A stretch of 64,000 nt of DNA, taken from Diplosphaera chodatii (lineage: Eukaryota; Chlorophyta; Trebouxiophyceae; Prasiolales; Stichococcaceae). A program made the translations under genes and the position numbers. The notes below the pieces were generated by a model. That model searched no databases, was not told where the DNA came from, and saw nothing but the letters and a program-made list of their open reading frames with translations. Each line of letters opens with the position of its first letter. The stretch's first letter is position 1. The stretch lies in assembly GCA_032358165.1 (NCBI GenBank), contig JAALGY010000016.1, forward strand, positions 682,001-746,000, in the 5' to 3' direction. Below, in pieces: positions 34,038 to 46,001 of the stretch.

Positions 34038-36260
34038 TCATGCGGCGCTAGACAGCCGTTGAAAAACTTCTGCAGCCGTCGGTCGACCTGCCGCGTCTGT
34101 CGCGATACAGTCCTTGAAAAGGGCAGCAACTGACTCGGGACACCGGCCGCAGCTCGAAAGGTCGCTGAGCTGCCCGCGCACCGGCGATGTCTTCATAATC
34201 AGCTCCCACAAAACCACGCCAAACGAAAAGATGTCCACCTTCTCTGTGCAACTGTGGCCGAGCAGCATCTCGGGAGCCGCATAGCTGAAGGTGCCTATGG
34301 TGTTGGCTGCGCTGAAGTAGGCAGTCGCCACCTTGGCGAGACCCACGTCCGCAATTTTGGCACGCCCCTCAGCTGTCAGCAGCACATTGCTCGACTTGAT
34401 GTCCCTGTGCACGACGCCAGCGCTGTGCAGGAAGTGCAGCCCCCGTGCGATGTCTATTGCCACCTCGCGGCCTCGGCAGTCCCATCGGAACTCATCATCA
34501 TCGTCAGCTGCTAAAGCATGCCTCAGGTCGCCACCCGCCAGGTACTCCATGACAAGCATGGCGGGCATGGCTGTGCTTGCAGAGGAGCTGCCGTCCGGCA
34601 GCACTGCGCCGTAAAACTGCACGACATTGGCGTCCGCTGAGACCCGCTGCAGGATGGCCACCTCCCGCCGCAGCTCCTGCATCATGACCTCATCGCAGCC
34701 GTGTGTCAACACTTTGATGGCCACCTCCTGTACGTTATTGCGGAGCGCCTTGTAGACACGCCCAAATGCCCCCTCGCCAAGAGCAAAGTCGCTGCCGTCC
34801 GGCCGCTTGCACAGCACGATTTCTGATGCTGGTATCAACACCACCTCACGTGCCCCTGGCCCCCCTGCAGCAGAGCGCAGCCGCTGCTTCCGCGCCTCGC
34901 CGTCATCCATTCGGGCAGAGTCGGCCAGCTGCTTCGTCTGTTGCAGGTCGCGCTGTTGCCCTGATTCATCATCGCTCAGGCCATCCCGCCCAGCGGCTGC
35001 GCCGCCATACACATCACGCAGCGGCTCGCCGCGGCTGCTGCCGGCCGCAACCTCTGTGGAGGGGTGCAGCTTCACGCCATTGCTGAGGCCGCCGGCTGTG
35101 ACGCTGCTGTCTGTTGACGGGGACGACTTCGGAGCCACGCCCGCGCGCCGCCGCCGCTGCTTGCGCCAGAGCAGCACGCCAGCAATGGCTGCAGCCAGCA
35201 ACAGGATGCCGCCCACGACGCCGCCCACTAAGCCGCCGATCAGCGCTGCGTTGCTGTCGCCGCTGCCCTCGCTGGGCGCCGGCGCGATCACTGCAGCGGC
35301 GTCTGCTAGGCACGATGCGCGCGGCGGGTCACACGTTACAGAGATGCGCTGGCCTGTGGGTCCCTCCAGTTCTACGGTGGAGTTGCGGTAGGTTGCCTCC
35401 ATGAGCAGGCCCAGCGTGGCAGTGACGTTGGACAGCCCGGGCTTCAGGATCCGGGCGAACATCGCGGTCATCGTTTCGTTGGTGGGCGGCGTGATGATGA
35501 AGTCCAAGTCGACATGGATGACGTCGCTCGCCAGCAGCCTGCGGGCAGGACTGCCAGTTGCTGCTCGCGATGATGTGATGTTCAGGCACACCAGCGGCGC
35601 GTTAACCCGCTGGTAGGCGCGCGTCAGCGCAGCCAGCAGCAGCGTCTGCTTGTCGTTTCTGAACGGTACCAGCTCGTTGCCGGTCACCTCCAGGGTGGTA
35701 TGGACTGCCTGAAAGTTCGGCGGCTGCCCGCCAGGCGGAAACACGCCTTCTGTGGATGTGTAGTCCACCCATAGTAGCTGCAGACCAACGTTTAGCCCCG
35801 CGTTTTTCAGCTGGGTTGTGAGCAGCCTGAGCAGCACATTGGCACTGGACACCGTGAGCAGATTCGACAGATCTGCCGTCAGGTCTGAGACAGTGAAAAA
35901 GAAGGCTGCATCCACTGTGTCGAAACCCTCAAGCCCTGGCGTCACAGCGGCAACAGCATCCGTTTTGTTGAGCCGCACAAGGTTCAGGGTGAATGACTGC
36001 AGGATCGGCCGGGACACCACGGTGGCGGTTGCAATCAGCTCGTCGGCGTTGCTGGCAAGGTTTGCGCCGTAGAAGCGAAACTCGCCATTCAGGATGAACT
36101 GCTCAGCGGCTGTGCTGTTGCTCCTCGTGCCATTGGCAGGTGCGGCGCCAGCTTGCGCAACTACGCCGCCGCAGCTGTGCAGCAGCAACGCCGCTGCAAG
36201 GCCGACGGCGTATAGCCTGACATTCCCGGGTGGATGGTCTCTGGTTGGTATGGTATTCAT
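34038..36260 (-). CDS. Receptor-like protein kinase (TKL type), intronless, 740 aa
   Basis: One uninterrupted frame from the ATG at 36260. Residues 14-35 form a signal peptide (VGLAAALLLHSCGGVVAQA). The ectodomain (about 36-345) has several N-glycosylation sequons and an RRLLASDV motif. The transmembrane helix (about 346-372, GGLVGGVVGGILLLAAAIAG) is followed by RKQRRRR. After a Ser/Gly-rich juxtamembrane part the kinase occupies about 490-738: GEGAFGRVYKA, VAIKVL, MEYLAGGDL, HRDIKSSNVLL, ADVGLA (Phe of DFG is Val), GTFSYAAPEMLLG, FSFGVVLWELIM and a RPTAAEV helix. All catalytic residues other than the DFG Phe are present, so it is probably active. It has the same layout as the intron-rich genes at 1-6.3 kb but no introns. 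Ligand unknown. Confidence 0.9.
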   Translation of the reverse strand: MNTIPTRDHPPGNVRLYAVGLAAALLLHSCGGVVAQAGAAPANGTRSNSTAAEQFILNGEFRFYGANLASNADELIATATVVSRPILQSFTLNLVRLNKTDAVAAVTPGLEGFDTVDAAFFFTVSDLTADLSNLLTVSSANVLLRLLTTQLKNAGLNVGLQLLWVDYTSTEGVFPPGGQPPNFQAVHTTLEVTGNELVPFRNDKQTLLLAALTRAYQRVNAPLVCLNITSSRAATGSPARRLLASDVIHVDLDFIITPPTNETMTAMFARILKPGLSNVTATLGLLMEATYRNSTVELEGPTGQRISVTCDPPRASCLADAAAVIAPAPSEGSGDSNAALIGGLVGGVVGGILLLAAAIAGVLLWRKQRRRRAGVAPKSSPSTDSSVTAGGLSNGVKLHPSTEVAAGSSRGEPLRDVYGGAAAGRDGLSDDESGQQRDLQQTKQLADSARMDDGEARKQRLRSAAGGPGAREVVLIPASEIVLCKRPDGSDFALGEGAFGRVYKALRNNVQEVAIKVLTHGCDEVMMQELRREVAILQRVSADANVVQFYGAVLPDGSSSASTAMPAMLVMEYLAGGDLRHALAADDDDEFRWDCRGREVAIDIARGLHFLHSAGVVHRDIKSSNVLLTAEGRAKIADVGLAKVATAYFSAANTIGTFSYAAPEMLLGHSCTEKVDIFSFGVVLWELIMKTSPVRGQLSDLSSCGRCPESVAALFKDCIATDAAGRPTAAEVFQRLSSAA

Positions 36261-36807
36261 CTAAGCACCATGTGGTTCTGTGAGCCTTGATGGCCCTCCC
36301 GTGAGCTACACACGTTGCCAAGTGCCGGTGAAGAGATCCTGCGTACGGAGGGCGCCTCGCCCAAGTGTAGCAACACCAGGCCCTCAGGAGCTGGCTAACT
36401 CAGGCGCAGGCGGTGCCGCTACGGCTGGTGACAAAGGACCGAGTGCGAGTTGTTGTGCCAATGAGTGACGCTTTACCAACGGTCGCCGAGGTTGCCGCGA
36501 TGGTAAGTTGCCAAGCAGCTACGGTGTGCGACCGCGTGCAGCACAGTCACGCATCACGGGTGACGCACGCCGCGCAGCGTTATTGCCTCGGTAAAGTAAG
36601 TACAACGCACTGCGCGGTGCAGGGTGAATGAATAACCTGACGCAGAAACGAGGAGCTCGCTTTCATGAAGCCTCTTCCTGCTTCCGCTGTGCTTGGTCTG
36701 ATCACTTGCTGCAGTCGGCCAGGCGCGGCATCTTCACACACCTTCGCCACTTGCTGCAGCGCCAGTACCCACCACTCTTGTCATTCGTCAGAAGTGCATC
36801 AGCAGAC
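36261..36807. promoter_or_regulatory. Divergent promoter region, intronless receptor kinase / NDPK
   Basis: About 550 bp between divergent starts. A plus frame opens at 36628 and reads in phase into the NDPK start, so an N-terminally extended NDPK form from a longer transcript is possible but unsupported. No element recognised. Confidence 0.35.
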
Positions 36808-37993
36808 ATGGCTCCCAACCAGAATGAGCAGAGCTTCATCATGGTAAGTCAGTCAGGACGGCTGCCGTGGGTGCATCAGGCATGATGCAGCATTTTGCTA
36901 TATCCTTTTACACCTTGGCTGGCAGCAGCAGCATCAATGTCATATCTGCATGCCCAAAAGCATGTCCAGCAGGCGGACAACTCCAAAAAGCTGCCTGCAG
37001 CTCTCAGCTTTCACCCGACAGCCATCCTGATTTCCTGCAGATCAAGCCTGACGGCGTTCAGCGGGGCATCGTCGGTGAGGTGATCAAGCGCTTTGAGCAG
37101 AAGGGCTTCCGCCTGGTGGCCCTGAAGATGACGCAGGTCACGGTGAGCCCGCTGCTCTCTACACGGCGGTGCAAGTGCATCGACATAATCAGATGCAACT
37201 TGCAGATTAACACCGTTCCATGTGTGGCTTCAAAAGGCAGGAAGTAGTCGTAAAAGTGCAGCAGCCTGCTCGCTATGCCAGAGTGCTGCTGGCGCTCACT
37301 CTCGGTTACTGTGATCGTGTTCATCATGCAGACTGAGCATGCCAAGGAGCACTACAGCGACCTGAGCAACAAGCCGTTCTTCGGCGGCCTGGTCGACTTC
37401 ATCTGCTCCTCCCCCGTCGTCGCCATGGTCTGGCAGGGTGAGTGCACCATGCTACACGCGTGACTCAGCAGTGGTGCTGCGTTCCTGCACCTGGCACAAA
37501 CCTCTGCAGTGTGCAGCATCGTCCCCGACGAGCTGTGTGTGAGAGTGCATCTGACCAAGATTCACTTTGAATGATGATGCCAGTATGACACGCAGGGTCT
37601 GGCGTCGTGGCAACCGGCAGGAAGATGCTGGGTGAGACCAACCCCGCCAACTCAGCCCCCGGCACGATCCGCGGCGACTTCTGCGTCGATATTGGCAGGT
37701 ACGCACATATTCAGCTACAGCACATCACTGCGCTGCAGTCGCTGGTGCTCGACTGGCATGGTGATGTGTCCTCCGTTGAGCGCAAGTACCACAGGAGAAG
37801 CAATGGCATTCTCATGCATGGTTGACAGTTGGCGCGCCTCACAGTCCCGGCTCTGCTATGCCACAGGAACATCATCCATGGCTCCGATGCGGTGGAGAGC
37901 GCACAGAAGGAGATCGCGCTCTGGTTCCCTGAGGGCGTCAACAAGTGGCAGCCGGCAACCGCAGGCTGGGTGTATGAGAACCCGCAGGCATGA
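36808..37993 (+). CDS. NDK: Nucleoside diphosphate kinase
   Basis: Transfers the terminal phosphate from ATP to other NDPs through a phosphohistidine. Five exons with clean GT-AG borders: 36808-36843, 37041-37142, 37332-37439, 37596-37698 and 37867-37993. The protein has [57 protein letters not shown] and the active-site histidine in [12 protein letters not shown], ending WVYENPQA. About 158 residues with no targeting leader at this start, so the cytosolic form is likely. All catalytic residues are present. Confidence 0.93.
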
Positions 37994-38291
37994 ACAGCCG
38001 CCAGTGCCAGCGGGCAGGACGGCACCCCATGCAGCAGGCTCTGAGGTTGCCGGTGTGAGTGCATCTCGTTTTGCAGCAGCCACGCAGGCATAGATAGAGT
38101 AGACTAGATGAAGGTTCCGAGAACGACAGCAATTCTATACTGAAGTAGCGTCGAGCATGCGAGTTGTCGGCACTGGCTGCTCCAGAAACACTGTGCAATC
38201 GCCATCTGCATCACTTCAAGACTTGCAGCCTATGACCCGTTTGCCATGCACCCGATGCCTCCTGGTACGCTCCAACACCATGTGGCCTGTG
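37994..38291. other. Convergent 3' UTR region, NDPK / TCERG1-like
   Basis: About 300 bp between converging stops. No TGTAA seen on either strand and no coding exon. Confidence 0.3.
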
Positions 38292-41200
38292 TCAGTCCCG
38301 CCGCACTCGCTTGGCATCGTGCTGCAGATACTCGCGCTGGTATGCGCGGTCTGTGACCTCGCTGCCGGGTGGACCAGGGGGCTCCTCAGCACCACGCGCC
38401 CTTGGCGCCCGCCCCATTGCCGCCTCCCTGCCGAGGCGAAACAGCAGTCACATGTGCTTGCTGCCATCGGCAGTCACGCATACAGCATCCATGGGGCCGA
38501 GCCACGTAGTTCCTGTGCCACCGGCAGGGCACAGGGTCGCTCTCGAATACATGCACATGTGCTGTGTTCCGCAGCTGAGCAGATGGCCCTTGACATGCAG
38601 CAAAGCGCTGAGCACCTGGCGTCTCTAGAGCTGCGCGCCCTGTCGCGTTCCTCCCGCTCCCGGCGCGCCGCCGCCAGCGCGGGGTTGTCCCGCTCCTGTA
38701 GCAGCTGCGAGACGTAGCGGTCCCAGGCCCGCTCCCTGCAGGCAGAGGCATCATGTCAGCACCCGCAGGTGCTGAAGGCAGCTGCAGGCAGTAATGCAGC
38801 CCTCCCCAATCAGCATCAGCAGTGCAATGCGACCCTGCTTAGGTGCCCTGCCACATGCCTGGAGCAACGTGACCTCTGCAGCAAGTCTTGCTGTCGACAC
38901 TTGATGCACAGCATGGCGTATCGGAACTAGACAGCAGCGGCGCCCACCTGTCGCTGCGGGGCAGGGCGCCGAAGCGGCGGTCGTCCTGCAGCAGCGCCTC
39001 CGCAGAGCGCCAGCCCTGGAGCGCCGGGGGCAGCGAGGCGCTGCGCTCGGTGGGCACCAGCGGCGTTAGCTTCTCGGCCAGCAGCTTCTTGAACTCCGCC
39101 GCCGCCGCGTCGCCCAGGTGCACGCAGTGCTCCCGGAACATCTGCTCCGCCTCGCTGCGTCCCAGGGCCGCATTGCTGGCGCGACCCTGCAACATGGCGA
39201 GACAGTCAGACGGTCATCTGCATGTACTCCAAGCGTTGCATACGCTGCATCGGCAATTGTGAGGATCATTGTGACATGTTGAATACTCGCTTCCATGTGG
39301 CAGCGTAGGGTGTGAAGCGCACTTGCGGGTCCTTCTGCAGGCGGGGCCACCACTCACTCCACCGTGGCTCTGCACCCCGCACCATCTCCTGCACATATAA
39401 ACCAGCAAGCGTTGGACAAAGTTTGTTCGAATGTGGCGTGCAATACGTCTCTTCAGGATATTCAGAATAGAAGCTGATGACCAACTAGGTATCTGCAGTA
39501 TCACTGTCAATGAGGCAACATCCTGCAACCATGCTGGCGCAAGCGTTCAGGGTGAAGGGTTGCATGGTGAACCGTGAACAGCTCCGTCCTGACGCCTCTG
39601 GTGCCATCCGGCAGGTGCAATTGCGAGGCCTTGTGAGCTCCAGGGCCTGTCACCACCTGCAGCAGGGTGCGGAAGTTGGCGACGGCGTCGGCATGTGCGG
39701 CCTTGTCCCGCCGCCGGGCGGCCGCGTCACCCGCCTCCTTCAGCCGCCGGGCAGCTTCCGCCTCCCGCTTCTCTTTCTCCCGCTTCCTCTCCCGCTCCTT
39801 CCGCTCCGCCACCTGTAACTCCCAGGGTTTAGGCTGTCTGTGCATGGACAGACGGTGACCAATGTGACTGCAGGTGCAGATGAGGCAAGGCACCTCAGCT
39901 CGCCACTACACTTCGCCTGACTTTACGGTGGCTGTTGCTGCATGTGTGTAGCAGACCTCGAGCTCGGCCACATAGGCCTTGAAGACCCGGTCGCGGTCGG
40001 ATCGCTGCAGCGCCTTGTAGCGGGGGTCCTTGGCCATGGAGTCACGCTGTTTGCTCCACCGTGAGCTGCTCGTCACGCCCTTCTCCTCCAGCAGTGCCCT
40101 GCATCTCCCCATGTCTACTGAGGACACACAAGTTGCGACCGGCATGGCACAATACAAGCATGCGACTTATGTGAGGTCAGCCCAGGGTCGTGCACACGTA
40201 AAGCTGTTAGCCAGGAGTGCCATACGAAGTGTACTGCTGGATGTGATCACTGCGCAGCTGGTCCACAAGTCACCTAAAAGCAGCCTCAGCCTCAGCCTGT
40301 GCCTCAGGCCTGCTGTCAGCAGGTTTGCCGGCAGGTGCCTCTGCCGCTTCTGCTCTGGTCTCGCCCTCCTCTGCATCTGCTGCCGCTGCTGCCTCCGCAT
40401 CTCCGTTCGCTGCTGCCTGGGGGACTGGCGCTGCCGCTGCACTGGCCGCCGCATTCGGCTCCTTTGCAGCTGGCGCCCGGGCCGCTGCGGACCGGCAGTA
40501 CTCGTCGAATAACACCTTGCGCTCCTTCATGTTGGGGACCGCCAGGTAGCGCGGGTCGCTCAGGAGCTTGGGCAGCTCACGCTCCCACCGCGAGAATGGC
40601 GTGACCTGCGCAATGACGGGGGCCGCTCAGGCTGCATGTGGGACTTGGACTGTCCGTACAACAGAGTACGGAACGACAAGTGTGATGCCAGGGATCCGTG
40701 GCATTCCAACTGGAATTGACCACAAAGATGGATGGCGCCGACGGGTGCTGTGACGATGCGTGAAGCCATTGGATGGCTGGCCTCTGAACTCTGCACTGTG
40801 GCATGCATGTTGGCATGCTGCTGCATTTTGCCATGCCGAACCCTAGACCCTGTCTCCAACCCGGCAGGCGCCAGGGCCGGTCTCACCTGCCGGGCTGGCA
40901 GGTGGGGCACGCACCCCCTCACGCCGCAGCAGCTCGAAGAAGGCCTCCCGCCGCTCGGCGGCGCTGGGGGGCGCCTTCGGCAGCGGCGCCAGCCGCGGCG
41001 GCGGCAGCACCTGCGACCCCGCGGCTGGTTGCTCCCCAAGCCCCACGGCCCCATTGCTGGACGGCTGCGCAGGATTTACTGTGGCTCCTGCAGGCGCCCC
41101 AGCCATGGCCGCACTTGCCAAGCCTGCGCCGGGAGCCGCCGGCATGGCTGCTGACTGAGGTTGTGGAACGAGCGCCGGCGGCTGAGCGGCTGGCAGCGCC

Positions 41201-43230
41201 GGCCCGGCAATGTCGTCCATGGAGAAGGAGACATCATCCTGCTCCTCCTCGTCTGCATCGACACAGCAAGAGCCGACATACTCGGTGGTCTTCTGCCCCA
41301 AACTGTTATGTGGATGCCTGCTTAGTGCTCAGCGGTCTGAAGGTACCATCCAGGCACGATGCGCAACCACAGTGAGCCGTGACACCTAGCTTGGCAGTCA
41401 CCTCGAAGATCAGCGCGCAGGTTGGCGGCCACCATCTTGTTGGCCTTCAGCATGCGCACTATGGCCGCCTTCTCAGGCGTCAGCTTCAGCGCGTCCGCCT
41501 TGCTCGCCACCGCCTCTGGCGCTGTCCACGTCGTCTCCTGCAGCATGATGGCACCATGCTGACTCTACTGTCTGACAGCAATGTAGGAACAAGGTGCTGT
41601 GCAAGAGAATGATCCTGCACACCTTGAGCTGCATGCTGCATGTGGCATTAAGCCCTCACCTGCGTCGCGGAGTTGTGGTAGTACGTCTTGCCGTCGCTGC
41701 ACAGCACCTCGGACCAGGTGGTCCCCTTGACGGCAGTGGTGCTGACCGGCACAGATGCGCCGCCGTTGCCGGCTGGCGCGCCGCCGGCAAAGCCCTCGGG
41801 CGTGTCCCACGACGAGGCGCCTGTCACGGTGTTGTAAAAATACACCTGCAGATCCAGCAGCTCCTCAGGTGAAGACACACTCGTGGCTACTGCACCAGTG
41901 CAGGGCTGATGTTGCTGCTTCTGTTACAACCTGGCTCATTTCAAGTGACCTCTGACTACTGGTAAACATTACCGTGACGCAAATGTTTATGTACCTGGCC
42001 GTGCTCGCTGCGGTGGGCGCTCCAGGCGCCCTTGGCACGCTCGGCCTTGGCGGCGGCCGCTGCCGCGGCGGACTGCTCCTGCGCCTCGTGCTGCACCGCT
42101 GCCCGCAGCCTGGCCTGCTCTGCCTGCAGGTGCGCTGGGGCAAGCCCTGCATGGGGTGGGGAAAACACATCTGCTTCAGGCTTCTGCTGCGCATAGTGCA
42201 GGTGCTGCCGGTTCGTCCTGTGCAAAGCGGGCAACCCTGGCAGACCAACACTGGTGTTTACCTCTGCTGAACATGGTGCACAGATATGAGAGTCGGACAG
42301 AAAGCCAGGCTGGAGCGCCGGACCTGGAAAGGCCATCGGCTGACTGGGAGGGGGCTGCTGCGGCTGGGAGGCGCCCGGCTGCTGAGGCGCCGGACCCGGA
42401 GGCTGCTGCTGCTGCTGCTGGTCGCCGTGCATGGGCCGCGGCGGCTGGCCGGGCGGCGGCGGGTGGCCCATCGGGCCGTGCTGACCAAAGGGTGGCGGCG
42501 GGAATGCCGGCGGTGGGAAGCCCATTGGCGGCCGCATGCCCATCGGCGGCATCGGGAAGCCGCGGGGCGGGCCGGCGAAGCCTGGCAGCAGCGGCCCCGG
42601 CTGCCCCGGCATGTGCATCGGGCGCGGCGGCATGGGCGGCCGCATGCCCGGCGGCGGCGGGAAGCCGCCCGGCGGCGCGCCTGGAAACCCTGGTGGCGGC
42701 GCCGCTGCAAAAGGTGCACATGTTGTTGATGCACACCGGGCAATACTTGCTGTAGGAACTGTGAGGGGCCATATGCATGTGCATGAGTATGTGCCACGCC
42801 ACGCTATTTATCCAGCGTCCAGTCATGGAGGCATCGGGATGCCAAAAATGGAGGCAACTCCCACCTGCCGGTGGGAAGCCCGGGCGCATGGGAGGCGGTG
42901 GGAAGCCCGGGCGCTGGCCGGGTGGGAACATTCCCGGGGGACCACCCTGCTGCTGCGGTGGCCGCGCTTGCTGGAAGCTGGGCGGTCCGCGCGGCCGAGT
43001 GGCATTTGCCTGACCTGGCTGCGAAGGCCGCGTGCTGCACGGCACAGTACCTGTTTCCGACTTTGGGGCCCCATCATCACTGTCCATTGGTGGCCCTACT
43101 CAGCACCCTCAGCAGTGCAGGCTCCTCACCCAGCTGGTCCCGAAAAGCCCAGACCCTGCTTCTGCGCGAAAGCGCCGCTGCCTTTTGCGCGCTGCTCGTC
43201 ATAGAAGGCTGCCTGCTGCTGCTCGTCCAT
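38292..43230 (-). CDS. TCERG1 / PRP40C-like WW-FF domain protein
   Basis: Nuclear protein linking the RNA polymerase II C-terminal domain to splicing; closest layout is animal TCERG1 (CA150) and plant PRP40C. The start at 43230 (MDEQQQAAFYDEQRAKG) leads to a Pro/Gly/Met-rich region with a short polyQ run (42405-42420). Two WW domains follow: WSAHRSEHGQ joined to VYFYNTVTGASSWDTPEG (about 42000 and 41860), and TTWSEVLCSDGKTYYHN joined to ETTWTAPEAV (about 41720 and 41540). About four to five FF-type repeats come next: FSRWERELPKLLSDPRY (about 40600), SSSRWSKQRDSMAKDPRYKA (about 40060), RWSEWWPRLQKDPQVRF (about 39365), LQDDRRFGALPRSDR (about 38990), then AWDRYVSQLLQERD (about 38725). A charged ERKERERKREKEKRE helix lies near 39810. 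The last exon, 38439-38292, ends AKRVRRD. Confidence 0.85.
42400..42420 (-). repeat. Short CTG/CAG run encoding polyglutamine in the TCERG1-like protein
   Basis: About six consecutive CTG triplets on plus read as Gln codons on minus, between two Pro-rich stretches. Confidence 0.6.
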
Positions 43231-43789
43231 GCTGAGCTGGAGGCACAAGCTGCGCAGCAGTGCGCTAGTGCACAGCTGTCTGCAAGATCACCCTAGTGTC
43301 ATGACATATGATCTCAACAGCCTCCGCTGCGCTGGCGCATCACCGCCTGATGGATCCGAAGGATGCACAGAGAGTGCCACGCGAACAGGCTGGCTGTTGT
43401 CATCGTCTAGTCATCCAAGACATGAAATGTAAGCCAGGAGAGTCCTTGGCCAGCAACGGGAAGCGAATCCACCGTGATGGAAGTGCAGGGAGCTGCGAAC
43501 TGCTTGCAAGCCTGCGGGCTAAGTGAAGCCGCGCAAATTGCCTGATGGCTGTTTGCTTGTGTGTGACGTCCCCTGACATACAACGGCAGACAAGATCACT
43601 GTCGGATGATGCCGTGTGTTGCCATGGCCCATCTTGCCATGGCGCATGGCAAGACTAGGTGCTAGTGTGGCCTAGTAGAAAGGCTAATTTGCAAGCTTCT
43701 ATCACGCTGGTCGGACAGGATCGGCCTCTGCGTGCTTGCTCGGCGCGAAGCGTCGTTTCGTGCATTCTTTGCCAGGCTCAGCGGCAGCC
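43231..43789. promoter_or_regulatory. Divergent promoter, TCERG1-like / NAC alpha
   Basis: About 560 bp between divergent starts of two broadly expressed genes. No coding exon or known motif recognised; around 43620-43655 there is a short imperfect repeat of CCATGGC-like words. Confidence 0.35.
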
Positions 43790-45531
<1,742 letters not shown>

Positions 45532-45728
45532 TATGTGCGGCAGACTTCGCAGCATGTTACCTGCAGCAGCGGCATCACGGCAATCTTGGCAGCCTTATTG
45601 GGTAAAACGCGGACAGCTCCGTGCAGCGCTCTGCTTCCTACATGTGTGCATGCGTGTGGCGATTTTTGGAGGGCAGACACGTTGAGCAGTCCCTGGCGAC
45701 AGTCCGTGCAGTCCTGCTTTTGATGCCA

Positions 45729-45733
45729 TGTAA
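45729..45733 (+). terminator. Candidate TGTAA polyadenylation signal of NAC alpha
   Basis: About 200 nt past the stop; a second copy is at 45766-45770. Confidence 0.45.
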
Positions 45734-45854
45734 ACCGTGCTGCTGGTAGGACGCTTCAAGTCCCATGTAAACATGCTCTCCCACACACTTCGAGCTCCAC
45801 TCTACCTACCCACATACGGTGTGTATCCGTGCAATCAGCACAGACAGCCACCTC

Positions 45855-45859
45855 TTACA
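45855..45859 (-). terminator. Candidate TGTAA polyadenylation signal of arginine decarboxylase 1
   Basis: TGTAA on minus about 145 nt past the stop at 46002. Confidence 0.45.
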
Positions 45860-46001
45860 AGTGCTCAAGCGATCAGCATGACCTGTTTACGAATGCATCA
45901 GTGCCCAGTCCTCAGATGTTTCGGCAGCAGAGTATAACGCCAGTAACCCCACCGGTGACTGCCTGCTCCATCAGGCGGCCAGAGCCTACATGCTGCTAGC
46001 G

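Larger units (their letters stand above)
45532..46001. other. Convergent 3' UTR region, NAC alpha / arginine decarboxylase 1
   Basis: About 470 bp between converging stops. Plus TGTAA at 45729-45733 and 45766-45770 and minus TGTAA at 45855-45859 mark both transcript ends about 85-125 bp apart. Confidence 0.5.

Noticed and set aside
36628..36885. N-terminally extended NDPK frame from 36628
   Set aside because: In phase with the NDPK start, but the leader is not clearly a targeting peptide and no transcript evidence is available.
42156..43204. Gly/Ala- and Arg-rich plus-strand frames opposite the TCERG1-like gene
   Set aside because: Complement of the Pro-rich N-terminal exons; low-complexity antisense frames.
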